Shown: positions 8,941 to 16,894 of the stretch, piece after piece
How the letters are laid out: every line of letters begins with the position of its first letter
Numbering within the stretch: position 1 is the stretch's first letter
Source of the DNA: Candidatus Zixiibacteriota bacterium
GTDB taxonomy: Bacteria > Zixibacteria > MSB-5A5 > UBA10806 > 4484-95
Assembly: GCA_024231855.1 (NCBI GenBank)
Contig: JAAEQD010000013.1
Span: forward strand, 17,009-81,008
Reading direction: 5' to 3'
Length of the DNA: 64,000 nucleotides
Notes under the pieces: model-generated
What the model saw: only the letters and a program-made list of their open reading frames with translations
Databases searched by the model: none
Told to the model about the DNA's origin: nothing
Position numbers and translations under genes: made by a program

Positions 8941-9416
8941 AACATACTCCTTTTCTGAGTGTTTTGGGTTAACGCTTAATTTCTCATCCTCAGAAATCAG
9001 GTTTTCGTAATAGACAATTTGTATAGTCAAAGTTGTTTAATACTATAGCCTATTAGAATTTCTTACAGACCTTGAAATGACCATGATACACCTCCTTGTT
9101 ATAAAATCTTTCGTTTTTTGATCTGAATACATCTTTCCCGGGAGATCAGCATTCGCAACTGCCGTTATTTTATTGACGATTCGCGATCTTAAAGTAAAAA
9201 AATATTTTTCAATTTCTCGAACACTTCGTCTATAAATGTTAATGTTGTAACTGGATGATTTTCCGGGATTTCACAATAATCCGGCTATATTTATGATGTC
9301 TTCTTAGTCTTATTTATTGCTAAAATATTCAATTACGAAAACGACATCGAGATCAGGAAATTGGTTTATGGGATCTGAAACAAGCGGTTTGAAGATTGTA
9401 GCTAAGATTTCTATTA
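8941..9416. other. Largely non-coding stretch
   Basis: No ORF of normal size is convincing here. It holds one 13-codon ORF with a strong ribosome binding site (9043-9084, listed separately) and is otherwise AT-rich without clear hairpins. It probably contains the promoter region of the lipoprotein at 8434-8940. Confidence 0.5.
9043..9084 (-). CDS. Possible 13-codon leader or microprotein
   Basis: On the minus strand a perfect AGGAGG (9091-9096) stands 6 nt before ATG (9084), opening a 13-codon frame (MVISRSVRNSNRL) that stops at TAG 9043-9045. It lies about 100 nt upstream of the lipoprotein start at 8940. It could be a leader peptide, a translated start of a decayed gene, or chance. Confidence 0.25.
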   Translation of the reverse strand: MVISRSVRNSNRL

Positions 9417-10196
9417 CTAACCGGGTACCTTCTTTTTAAGAACAGAGCCAGTCTTGATTGGAGTATTCAACCATTGAAAACCGTTTAGCCGCCGAACAGC
9501 ATCCCAGGTGGCTTGATTGAGCGAGAGAAGTTTCTTAAGCGGCTTAAGGTGAGGCGAAATGATTTTCCGTACTTCATAAGGATATAAATTGAAAGCATTT
9601 CCGGCATCGGTTATAGATTTATATTTACCTTCCATAAGACCAATGATTATCGATTGAGCTTCGGAAGGCAAAACGATTAAAAACTTTTCCCATTGCTCGA
9701 AGAATTCCCTGGCCAGCACAACGTGCTCCTCATCAGGATAAGAGTCCGGGATTAATTTTTCTAAGGCAAAAGCATTATCTTTTTCATTTGAGAATTTGGT
9801 TTTGTCGATTATATTTAAAAAAGGAATGGTGGCATTCTTAAATCGCTTCAGAAAATCCAGGGCTTTATTTCGGCCAATCGTATAACACCAGCTAAATAGC
9901 TTACCTTTCCTTGACCAACTGTATATATTCCTCAAGGCGCACTCCATGGCATCACCGACGATATCCTCGTAATCCTGATGATTTACATCAAGCCGGATCG
10001 AAGACACGCCTTTGCATATCCCCCGCGCCAATCGGCGATACAATTCATTTTCGATATCCCGATTGGGCACACTGGGAGCCTTATTGAGAAATTCTTCGAC
10101 TATTTCCCGGTCGGTAAGGTTGGTAGCTTTGGCTTGGTACGTTGTCGGTTCATGGTGCGGTTCGATCACATGTACCTGTTTTTTGTACTTGGTCAA
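9417..10196 (-). CDS. ECF-like RNA polymerase sigma factor
   Basis: 259 residues. A sigma region 2 is visible at about 70-125: DYEDIVGDAMECALRNI, then a Trp/Cys-containing recognition helix and TIGRNKALDFLKRF. A weaker region 4 (about 178-225) begins LPSEAQSIIIGL and includes an HTH-like SITDAGNAFNLYPYEVRKI. A basic tail of about 35 residues follows. It should direct RNA polymerase to a small regulon. TTG at 10196 is the first in-frame start with a poor SD (AAGGCGG); GTG at codon 10 is an alternative. It is last in an apparent operon with a small exported protein and a TPR protein, which may be its regulators. No classical anti-sigma factor is seen. Confidence 0.6.
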   Translation of the reverse strand: MTKYKKQVHVIEPHHEPTTYQAKATNLTDREIVEEFLNKAPSVPNRDIENELYRRLARGICKGVSSIRLDVNHQDYEDIVGDAMECALRNIYSWSRKGKLFSWCYTIGRNKALDFLKRFKNATIPFLNIIDKTKFSNEKDNAFALEKLIPDSYPDEEHVVLAREFFEQWEKFLIVLPSEAQSIIIGLMEGKYKSITDAGNAFNLYPYEVRKIISPHLKPLKKLLSLNQATWDAVRRLNGFQWLNTPIKTGSVLKKKVPG

Positions 10197-10265
10197 CGTG
10201 CCGCCTTTATTTTATGCTCTAAGCAGGTTTAGTTTTGCACAAACATGTTGTACGATTTATTATCG

Positions 10266-10610
10266 TTACCTGGTATACTCCATCGAAATCAAACTAATAA
10301 TACTAATATTACCGATTTTCATATCAGGAACGATCAGCCCAACGACTTGATCCCGTGCAATATTGATTTCATATCCAAAGGAAATATCCTTTTTTTGGCG
10401 AGGATTGGATATGTTAATCGCTTCATCATCATCTATTAAAGTGCCATGTGACGTTCTGGGATTATCCTTTCCTTCAACGATTTTGCATTTAGTGATTTCT
10501 GAATCATCATAATTGCTTTTATTACGCCCAAATGCATTTGAAATCATCACCAAACTAAAACATAAGATTAAAATCGTTGTTAAAGCCCTGGGATTAATCT
10601 TCATATTCAT
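10266..10610 (-). CDS. Small exported protein of unknown function
   Basis: 114 residues with an N-terminal signal peptide (hydrophobic stretch about 9-22, likely cleavage after SNAFG). The mature part is about 85 residues, polar, with no recognised motif. A perfect AAGGAGGT lies 6 nt before the ATG, and the start overlaps the stop of the TPR gene as ATGA, so it is co-translated with it. Sixty-nine nt separate it from the sigma-factor gene, suggesting a common operon and possibly a role in envelope sensing. That role is inferred from context only. Confidence 0.55.
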   Translation of the reverse strand: MNMKINPRALTTILILCFSLVMISNAFGRNKSNYDDSEITKCKIVEGKDNPRTSHGTLIDDDEAINISNPRQKKDISFGYEINIARDQVVGLIVPDMKIGNISIISLISMEYTR

Positions 10611-11235
10611 TGCCTTACCTCCTTATTAATTTTATTCCAGAGAAAAGGAATACTGTTCCTCAAATACTCCAACTCCCCGTCGGTTTTGAGTAATTTTGTT
10701 AAATGTTCATTTTTATACCAATCTGGTAATTGTTCCTCCATTTCCATAAAGACGGAAAATAGTTTGGCTTCATCGTGTTCTATGGATGCCAAGCATAAAC
10801 GGTTATGGTAAATAAGGAACAATCCAGGCTTAACCTCTAAAGCTTTGTCCAAGTAGTCCCATGCCGTTGAATAGTCACCGGTTGATTGGAATATTTGACT
10901 GAGCTCTTGCATAACAACGGAAACAAACTTTGGCTTAGTCGGATGGATTTGCATTTCAAGGATTCGCTCAAAGCAAGCCTTGGCTTCATTATAGCGACGT
11001 TCCTTTTTTAGTGCGATCCCCATGCAATATTGCGTAAATTCCCTGTTTTGCCAATCAGGATAAGCATCTTCCAGCCAAGCACAGAATTTTTCGGGCCGGC
11101 TTTCGTTATGGTATTTTTAAAATTTTGATGGATTAACCGGTTGCTCTCTCTCCTGCATATCATTACAGTCTGATCAAACACCCGGGCATGAGCTCGTTTG
11201 CCCAAAACAGACGGGTCGATATTAAAATCCGGCAT
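10607..11235 (-). pseudogene. TPR-repeat protein gene with a -1 frameshift
   Basis: Two frames make one protein. Frame A starts at ATG 11235 (AGGAGA 8 nt upstream) and reads about 40 sensible residues. Frame B opens directly after a TAA at the same place and reads KYHNESRPEKFCAWLEDAYP on through a TPR-like region (RRYNEAKACFERILEM, GDYSTAWDYLDKALEVKPG) to the stop at 10607. They join at the AAAAA run 11114-11118; one additional A would restore a protein of about 209 residues. Frame B on its own has an internal ATG at 11023, which would give a 138-residue protein. Either a true mutation, a homopolymer sequencing error or, less likely, recoding: the run does not fit the usual X XXY YYZ slippery heptamer. 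Confidence 0.7.
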
Positions 11236-11693
11236 TTTACTTTCTCCTATATTGTTTAATTGTCAATTTACTGCTTTGTATTGCCTCTATACTTATTGAC
11301 GAGGCTGGATGGGATTTCAAAAATTATTTCCAATGTCAGGAAAACGCAAATCAATATAAAAAAAGACTATTGAAGTGAGTCTCCCTCCTATGTAATAACA
11401 AATGCGAGCAGTTTGGGCGATTGCATTAATTGCCTTACATATTAGTACCCCTATTAAAGCCTAAAAAGTTCCTAATATATGCCCATTTATCGAATTATTT
11501 TTTAATTATTCGGAAGTATCCTGTTGTCAGGTAACGTATTAGTATTTAGGTATTATAACATCATTGTTAATTTTGTTGCTTTATATTAGCGGTTATTTTT
11601 GAATTATTTCTAATATTATTGATCTAAAGGCATTAAACCGATTCTATTTGAATAGTGTCTAAATAATAGAAATTAAATCGGGAGGATAATTAG
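11236..11693. other. Divergent intergenic region
   Basis: 458 bp of AT-rich DNA between the TPR/sigma operon (minus) and the lipoprotein at 11694 (plus). It must hold both promoters. I see no convincing ORF, RNA gene or strong hairpin. Confidence 0.5.
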
Positions 11694-12482
11694 ATGAGAC
11701 AGAATTACCTATACATCGGCTTAGCGATACTGGTATTAATCATGATGGCTGGTTGCGACGATGATTCTACCGGAATGACCGAAGGCGATATCAACGATGA
11801 CGCTTTTCTGGCAGGCAAAGCAAACATTGACTCCTCAATGACTGAATCTAACAAGGATATGATCGAGGCGATTGATTCGCTTTTTGGAGGAGGCCTGGCA
11901 AAAGTTGCCGAACCTGATTCGGTCGATTACGATTCGAGCGAGGGTTGGCATATCAGATCGTGGATTCGGGAGAATGATTTTCTGAGCCATTCGGTGATAG
12001 ACAGTTTTCGGTTTGCCGATGCCGAAGGCAATTATCAGCGCCACCGTAATGATGAGACCGATGGTTTCGAACGCCGCTTGAAAAGAAATTTCTCCTATGA
12101 TCCAGGTGGCGAGGGTTTTACGACCTGGGATAAATCACGCAATCGCAATATGAACTGGGAAGGTTTAACGGATTCGCTGGTTTCATTAGACGGTGATATT
12201 TACCGTCATTATTATGCCGATAATACTCGCCGCTTATTCGAGCATACTCTCCAGGGCGATTTTGAAGAGGTGGTTTTTGAGACCGAGGACGTTCTCGATG
12301 GCCGTCCCAGTCACGCTATCGATGGTCAATTTACCGGTACTTTTGAAACTGATAAGGTACTGCCCAATCGGGAAGTTCATTTCGCGGGCGAATTTACGAT
12401 AACTTTCTATCCCGATCATTATCATGTTCATCTTGTTTCCGGAGATAACTACTGGGATTGGGATGTTTATTACGAATATTGA
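11694..12482 (+). CDS. Hypothetical lipoprotein
   Basis: 262 residues. Lipobox MMAGC with C21 lipidated; GGGAGGAT lies about 7 nt before the ATG. The mature protein is very acidic at first (DDDSTGMTEGDINDD), then rich in Asp, Arg and aromatic residues with alternating polar/hydrophobic strands toward the C-terminus (REVHFAGEFTITFYPDHYHVHLV). This suggests a beta-sandwich or lipocalin-like fold, but no family is recognised. Monocistronic, with a strong terminator 25 bp downstream. Confidence 0.65.
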   Translation: MRQNYLYIGLAILVLIMMAGCDDDSTGMTEGDINDDAFLAGKANIDSSMTESNKDMIEAIDSLFGGGLAKVAEPDSVDYDSSEGWHIRSWIRENDFLSHSVIDSFRFADAEGNYQRHRNDETDGFERRLKRNFSYDPGGEGFTTWDKSRNRNMNWEGLTDSLVSLDGDIYRHYYADNTRRLFEHTLQGDFEEVVFETEDVLDGRPSHAIDGQFTGTFETDKVLPNREVHFAGEFTITFYPDHYHVHLVSGDNYWDWDVYYEY

Positions 12483-12506
12483 TCCACGTATTAAATCGAA
12501 ATTAAG

Positions 12507-12531
12507 GGCGGCAAAAGAGCCGCCTTTTTTT
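12507..12531 (+). terminator. Intrinsic terminator of the lipoprotein at 11694-12482
   Basis: GGCGGC (12507-12512), loop AAAAGA, GCCGCC (12519-12524), then seven T residues. Confidence 0.85.
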
Positions 12532-12562
12532 ATTCTCGAAATTAGCTTAAAAAGATGGTTTT

Positions 12563-12715
12563 CTAGCGAGATGCTTGTTGAGCCGACTCTATGGTGGATT
12601 CAATCACTTTCAGAAGATCCTCGGAGCTTATGGGCTTATTAATGAAGCTGACCGGACTCCCTTCTTCATCAATTTTCATATTCTCGTCAATTGGATAGCC
12701 ACTGAGATTTGCGGA
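12563..12715 (-). pseudogene. Remnant of a response-regulator receiver domain (C-terminal part)
   Basis: Read on the minus strand, an open stretch after a stop at 12716-12718 gives SANLSGYPIDEN, MKIDEEGS and FINKPISSEDLLKVIESTI, ending at TAG 12563. This has the beta4 SGY segment, the conserved Lys-Pro (NKP) and the alpha-5 helix (SSEDLLKVIEST) of CheY-like receivers, as at the ends of hybrid histidine kinases. The phosphoacceptor Asp and everything N-terminal is missing, and the upstream sequence is broken by stops in all frames. The longest ATG-initiated piece is 38 codons from 12679. Confidence 0.5.
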
Positions 12716-12793
12716 TTAAAACAAACTCCTCAAAAGAAAAGTTGCGGCAATCCCCGATTTATGTACTCAAAAAAACAATAAAAACTGGCGAGT

Positions 12794-13015
12794 CTATAAG
12801 ACTTCGCCTCTTCTAATTGATTCCGACAAAACTGTCAGATAGTCCTTAATTATCACCTGAACATCGGTGATATTAAAGGTTTGCCCCCCCACCCGGTTGA
12901 GTGTTTCCTTAAAGATATTCTCTGACCATAGCGCGGGATCATGTAGCGTTTCGCAGAATGCTTCCCTGAAGGCGTCTACGAAATTTTGCATATAGTCGGG
13001 TATAGCTGTTTTCAT
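12794..13015 (-). CDS. Small hypothetical protein, 73 aa
   Basis: MKTAIPDYMQNFVDAFREAF begins a largely helical acidic protein without signal peptide or membrane segment. The ATG at 13015 is preceded by AGGAGAGG at 6 nt, which is good evidence that it is translated. No recognised domain. It lies beside decayed sequence (receiver remnant) and upstream of a long sparse region, so it may be an accessory or residual gene. Confidence 0.5.
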   Translation of the reverse strand: MKTAIPDYMQNFVDAFREAFCETLHDPALWSENIFKETLNRVGGQTFNITDVQVIIKDYLTVLSESIRRGEVL

Positions 13016-13541
13016 AGTTTACCTCTCCTTTTATCAAATGAAGGAGATTGCTGCTAACTTTTTTCTACCTCCTTTGCAAATTACGTCCGAAAAACGCAAT
13101 AGCTTAAAATGATTCTATATAAATAATCTAATTACTGAAAATTAAGAAGCGTCTTATTCAGAATCATAAGTTTGATCCTGATTCTTTGCCAGTTCCAACC
13201 CGGTCGAAGTCTGACTGAAAGCTTCGGTGAAATGAGTCTGATTTATTCCATACCGTTTATGAATAGCTTATTCGGAATTCATAGAATCATTACCTTTATT
13301 GGAATAACCAACTTAACGAGGATTGGTTCCCAGCGCTAGTTCATTATATGTTAATTTCTAAGAATAATAATACATTGCGCGATATGTTATGGTAATAATA
13401 TATCTTCAACTAGTGGTTCAGAGATGCCGACGGCAGTCAAGATATTAACTCGATGAAAACGAGATTTACAGACAATAGGGGCGCTTTATTATTATCAGCC
13501 AAGATACTGATGTTCAACCAGACCAATTATCAGAATCAGTA
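13016..13541. other. Sparse region with a possible short coding remnant
   Basis: 526 bp without a complete gene. On the minus strand 13154-13267 is open for 38 codons and reads plausibly like protein (HKRYGINQTHFTEAFSQ, then TGLELAKNQDQTYDSE) but has no start codon and a stop immediately upstream, so it may be a decayed 3' end. Nothing else is identifiable. Confidence 0.35.
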
Positions 13542-14429
13542 TTAATCATCAACGGCCAATTTCATAACTCCCTCGAGCACGATTATCGCCTGGCCTGAAA
13601 TCAATACGCGATGTCGGAATCCTTTCGGATCGGTCTTCAGCTCAACATTTAGCTCGCCGCCCCGTTTAGAGACCTGGAATGCTACCATCTTCTTCTTTTT
13701 TAGCATAACAGACCAATATGGTGTCAGAACGGTGTGCGCCGCTCCTGTCACAGGATCTTCATTTATGCCAAGGCTGGGGGCGAAAAATCGGGATATGAAA
13801 TCATATGGCTTCTCGCCTTCAGCGGTTACAACTACGCCTTTGCTGCCGAATGAATCCTCGGCCTGGGCCAGATCGCTGAAATTTGGCGCTATCTTGCTGA
13901 TTGCCGAGGCATCTTTGAACCGCAATAATAGCATCCCCAGTACACGGCACTGGAAAGCCTCATGAAACATATCATCTATATCAGCCAGATGGAAATTCAG
14001 GGCGTTTTTAAAGTAGTCCGGCAGCTCAATCGGGTGGGGATCACCGGCGGGAAAGTCGAGTTGAATCATATCATTAATACGGCTGACCATCAAATCGCCG
14101 CTTTCAGTATCGAAAGTTAAAGTATCATTTTTAACTTGATATATATCATACAATACACGGGCGGTTGCCAAAGTGGCATGGCCGCAGAGAGGAACCTCGG
14201 TTGTTGGCGTAAACCAACGAAGCTTGAATTTATAGGCGTTTACCAATGGTCCGGCTGTGATCGGCACCACAAACGCCGTTTCGGCGAGGTTCATTTCGGC
14301 GGCAATATTCTGCATTGTTTGGTCATCCAGTGACTTTTCAAGAATACAGACACCGGCGGGATTGCCTTTAAACGGAACATTGCTGAAAGAATCAACCTGA
14401 AATATCGTAATCGATCTATCTTGAGACAT
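13542..14429 (-). CDS. PhzF family phenazine-biosynthesis-like isomerase
   Basis: 295 residues, the normal length for PhzF/YddE proteins with a diaminopimelate-epimerase fold. The catalytic glutamate is E50 in NLAETAFV. The second half-site motifs PLCGHATLA and DPVTGAAHTVLTPYW and the C-terminal QVSKRGGELNV are all conserved. True phenazine PhzF isomerises dihydrohydroxyanthranilate, but most bacterial homologues have unknown substrates and no phenazine genes lie nearby, so I call only the family. A GAGG sits shortly before the ATG. Single gene. Confidence 0.9.
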   Translation of the reverse strand: MSQDRSITIFQVDSFSNVPFKGNPAGVCILEKSLDDQTMQNIAAEMNLAETAFVVPITAGPLVNAYKFKLRWFTPTTEVPLCGHATLATARVLYDIYQVKNDTLTFDTESGDLMVSRINDMIQLDFPAGDPHPIELPDYFKNALNFHLADIDDMFHEAFQCRVLGMLLLRFKDASAISKIAPNFSDLAQAEDSFGSKGVVVTAEGEKPYDFISRFFAPSLGINEDPVTGAAHTVLTPYWSVMLKKKKMVAFQVSKRGGELNVELKTDPKGFRHRVLISGQAIIVLEGVMKLAVDD

Positions 14430-14517
14430 ATTTACCTCATTTCATTTCTTACAACCAAGCTCAAGTAATATATCTATTCCAGCTCAATCTGTCAAAAATA
14501 AATTGCTTAAAAAGATA

Positions 14518-14546
14518 TTGCGTTATTTTCAGAAATGTTGTATAAT
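14518..14546 (+). promoter_or_regulatory. Promoter placing the start at the ATG (leaderless)
   Basis: TTGCGT (14518-14523), 17-bp spacer, perfect TATAAT (14541-14546). Six bases later comes ATG 14553, so transcription should begin at or next to the start codon. No SD is present. Confidence 0.6.
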
Positions 14547-14552
14547 TGTAAC

Positions 14553-14990
14553 ATGCTGAACTCTAGATTTAAAGTCCTGACATTATTGTTTTTATTTTTT
14601 TTAATGATATCGAGCTGTTCGAAGGATACTTCTAACGAACCGGAAAACTTGATCAGCGGCAGGATTAGATTTACTAACACCAGTTATTATTCAATCGTCT
14701 TAAATTATATGACTCAAACACGCGGCAGCCAAAGTGAAACCAGAAATCTGGGAAGCACAGTCGCGGGCGGCAGTGGACCGGCCGGCCGGTTTGATTTGAC
14801 AAACATCTTCGATGGCGGATTCATATTCCCCGGCGGTGATCAAGTTTTAGTGGAATTCCAATCAATTGCACCAAGCAATGATAATCCCAATATACCTCTT
14901 TTTAGACGAACTGTCATTCTGACCGTTAATGGGACTCAGAATGTCCAGGTTAAAGGCCAAAATGGCGATTACGATATCGGCGGGAATTAG
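14553..14990 (+). CDS. Small hypothetical lipoprotein
   Basis: 145 residues. Lipobox MISSC with C22 lipidated, then an acidic linker and a compact beta-rich domain (about 35-145) rich in Gly/Asn and alternating hydrophobics. I reject the upstream ATG (14535) because it lies inside the promoter spacer; the start chosen coincides with the predicted transcription start. No family recognised; an Ig- or lipocalin-like fold is possible. Monocistronic. Confidence 0.6.
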   Translation: MLNSRFKVLTLLFLFFLMISSCSKDTSNEPENLISGRIRFTNTSYYSIVLNYMTQTRGSQSETRNLGSTVAGGSGPAGRFDLTNIFDGGFIFPGGDQVLVEFQSIAPSNDNPNIPLFRRTVILTVNGTQNVQVKGQNGDYDIGGN

Positions 14991-15188
14991 CGCTTAATTA
15001 CGCATATTTTCTCAGGCAACCATTATATTAGTTACTTATTAGCTTATAAATCGATAGATAAAAAAATTGCATTTCTTTGAGCTGTATGTTATTTTCCCCT
15101 AATTGAAACTGCGATAGGGTTTGTATTCGATGATCTTTTAAGCGGATACGGACATGGATGGATTCTGAATGATTTATCGAGGGTGGTT

Positions 15189-15602
15189 ATGCCAAAAAAG
15201 TGGAGAATTCTCTTAGCTAAACCGGGTCTGGATGGACACGACCGCGGCATAAAGGTAATTGCGGCGGCGCTTAGGGATGCCGGATTCGAGGTAATTTATA
15301 CCGGTTTGCGGCAAACCCCTGAACAAGTTATCGCTGCGGCAATTCAGGAAGACGTTGACGCGATTGGCTTATCAATATTATCGGGAGCACATATGACCTT
15401 GTTTCCCGCGGTTTTGGATGGATTAAAAAGCGCGGGCGCCGATCAAATCCTTCTTTTTGGCGGCGGAATCATAGCCGAATCGGATGCTCAAAAACTGAGG
15501 AAAATGGGCGTTGGAGAGTTATTCACTCCCGGAGCCACGACAGAAGAGATAATTGACTATTTAAATAATAACTTAATGGAGAGAAAAGAGAACATCCTAT
15601 AA
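15189..15602 (+). CDS. B12-binding domain protein, methylmalonyl-CoA mutase C-terminal type
   Basis: 137 residues covering one cobalamin-binding Rossmann domain. The DxHxxG motif that supplies the lower axial histidine is present in [10 protein letters not shown], followed by [13 protein letters not shown] and LLFGGGII, the dimethylbenzimidazole and loop segments of the family. This is the small-subunit or C-terminal module of acyl-CoA mutases such as methylmalonyl- or isobutyryl-CoA mutase. The substrate-binding barrel subunit is not encoded nearby. ATG 15189 (after GAGGG) is preferred to GTG 15183. It is followed 16 nt later by an acyl-CoA dehydrogenase, suggesting odd- or branched-chain acyl-CoA metabolism. 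Confidence 0.85.
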   Translation: MPKKWRILLAKPGLDGHDRGIKVIAAALRDAGFEVIYTGLRQTPEQVIAAAIQEDVDAIGLSILSGAHMTLFPAVLDGLKSAGADQILLFGGGIIAESDAQKLRKMGVGELFTPGATTEEIIDYLNNNLMERKENIL

Positions 15603-15618
15603 ATTCCAAGGAGTGGAA

Positions 15619-16803
15619 ATGGCCAGATATAATATCGATGAGAGACAGCAAGCAATTCGCGATCAGGTAGCGGAATTTGCCAAAGAATATATTGAACCGG
15701 TCAGTAAAGACCTCGATCATCGCGATAATCCAGATCGTTTCGCGTTTGATCTCTATCGTCAATTGGGCAAGGTTGGTTTTATCGGCCTGAATATGCCGCC
15801 CGAATTCGGCGGCGGCGGCAAAACGAACATCGAATATACTACCTTGATAGAGGAATTATGCTATCACGATCCGGCAATTTGTCTTCTAAACGCGGTCGCG
15901 GAGTTGGCAACCTATCCGATTATTCATTTTGGTAATGATGAACAGAAAAAGAAATATTTGCCGAAAATAGTTACCGGCGAAACTATCCCGGCGTTCGTCC
16001 TTACCGAGCCGGCCGCCGGATCTGATGCCGCCAATCAGATAACCACCGCAAAACTCGACGGTGATGATTATGTTATCAACGGCGAGAAGATATTTATCAT
16101 GCATGGCGACGTGGCCGATTTGTTCGTGCTATTTCTGAAAATAGTCGATCCGGAAACCGAAGCCGCCGGTAAACCATCCAAGAAAGTTTCGGCGATTATT
16201 GTCGAAGCCCGCAAAGACGGCAAATTGATTGATGGCATCAAGGCCGAAACCCTACAGAAGAAAATGGGCATGAGAGCAGCCACCACCGGACGTATCTGGT
16301 TCGACAATGTCAGGGTCCCCAAGGAGAATTTACTCGGTCAAAAAGGCAAGGGCTTTAAAATCGCCATGAATACTCTCGACAGCGCCCGTATCGGCGTGGC
16401 CGCCCAGGGCCTTGGTCTCGCCCAGCGTGCCCTGGACGAATCTATCGATTACGCCAAGAAAAGGGTTTGTTTCGGTTCTCCAATCGCCAAATTCCAGGCG
16501 ACTCAATGGAAAATCGCGGATATGTCGACGCAGGTCGAGGCCGCCAGGATGTTAACTTACAAGGCCGCGTTAATGCATGATCAGGGCATTCGGTTCTCAT
16601 TGGAAGCGGCCCAGGCCAAATTATATTGCTCGGAGGTTTCCAATTTCTGTATAAATCACGCGATGCAGATTCATGGCGGTTATGGCTACATTGGCGAGTT
16701 CTCACTGATCGAAAAACTTTATCGCGATCAACGCGTTATCGAAATTTATGAGGGCACATCCGAGGTACAGAGACTGGTTATCGCCGGCACGCTGTTAAGG
16801 TAG
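15619..16803 (+). CDS. Acyl-CoA dehydrogenase
   Basis: 394-residue FAD enzyme introducing an alpha-beta double bond into acyl-CoA. FAD- and substrate-binding signatures FVLTEPAAGSDA and IHGGYGYIGEF are present, and the catalytic base is in IEIYEGTSEVQR near the C-terminus. AAGGAG lies 5 nt before ATG 15619, favoured over GTG 15613. The KMGMRAATTGRIWFD segment is a common family variant. Cotranscribed with the B12-binding mutase subunit and followed by a strong terminator. Exact chain-length specificity cannot be read from the sequence. Confidence 0.92.
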   Translation: MARYNIDERQQAIRDQVAEFAKEYIEPVSKDLDHRDNPDRFAFDLYRQLGKVGFIGLNMPPEFGGGGKTNIEYTTLIEELCYHDPAICLLNAVAELATYPIIHFGNDEQKKKYLPKIVTGETIPAFVLTEPAAGSDAANQITTAKLDGDDYVINGEKIFIMHGDVADLFVLFLKIVDPETEAAGKPSKKVSAIIVEARKDGKLIDGIKAETLQKKMGMRAATTGRIWFDNVRVPKENLLGQKGKGFKIAMNTLDSARIGVAAQGLGLAQRALDESIDYAKKRVCFGSPIAKFQATQWKIADMSTQVEAARMLTYKAALMHDQGIRFSLEAAQAKLYCSEVSNFCINHAMQIHGGYGYIGEFSLIEKLYRDQRVIEIYEGTSEVQRLVIAGTLLR

Positions 16804-16827
16804 TAATTCTAATTATGGAAAAATACT

Positions 16828-16858
16828 CCCCTGCGATAAATATACTCGCGGGGGTTTT
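16828..16858 (+). terminator. Terminator after the acyl-CoA dehydrogenase
   Basis: CCCCTGCGA (16828-16836) pairs with TCGCGGGGG (16846-16854, one G-U), 9-nt loop, followed by TTTT. Confidence 0.8.
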
Positions 16859-16894
16859 ATTTTCTGAAGTTTCCAAAGAAGCGCCGGATTTGAA

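Noticed and set aside
9417..10196. Phage or plasmid regulator instead of sigma factor
   Set aside because: Region 2 of ECF sigma factors is recognisable; no phage or plasmid genes are nearby.
15523..15762. 79-codon minus-strand ORF
   Set aside because: Antisense across the junction of the B12-domain and dehydrogenase genes; no start signal.
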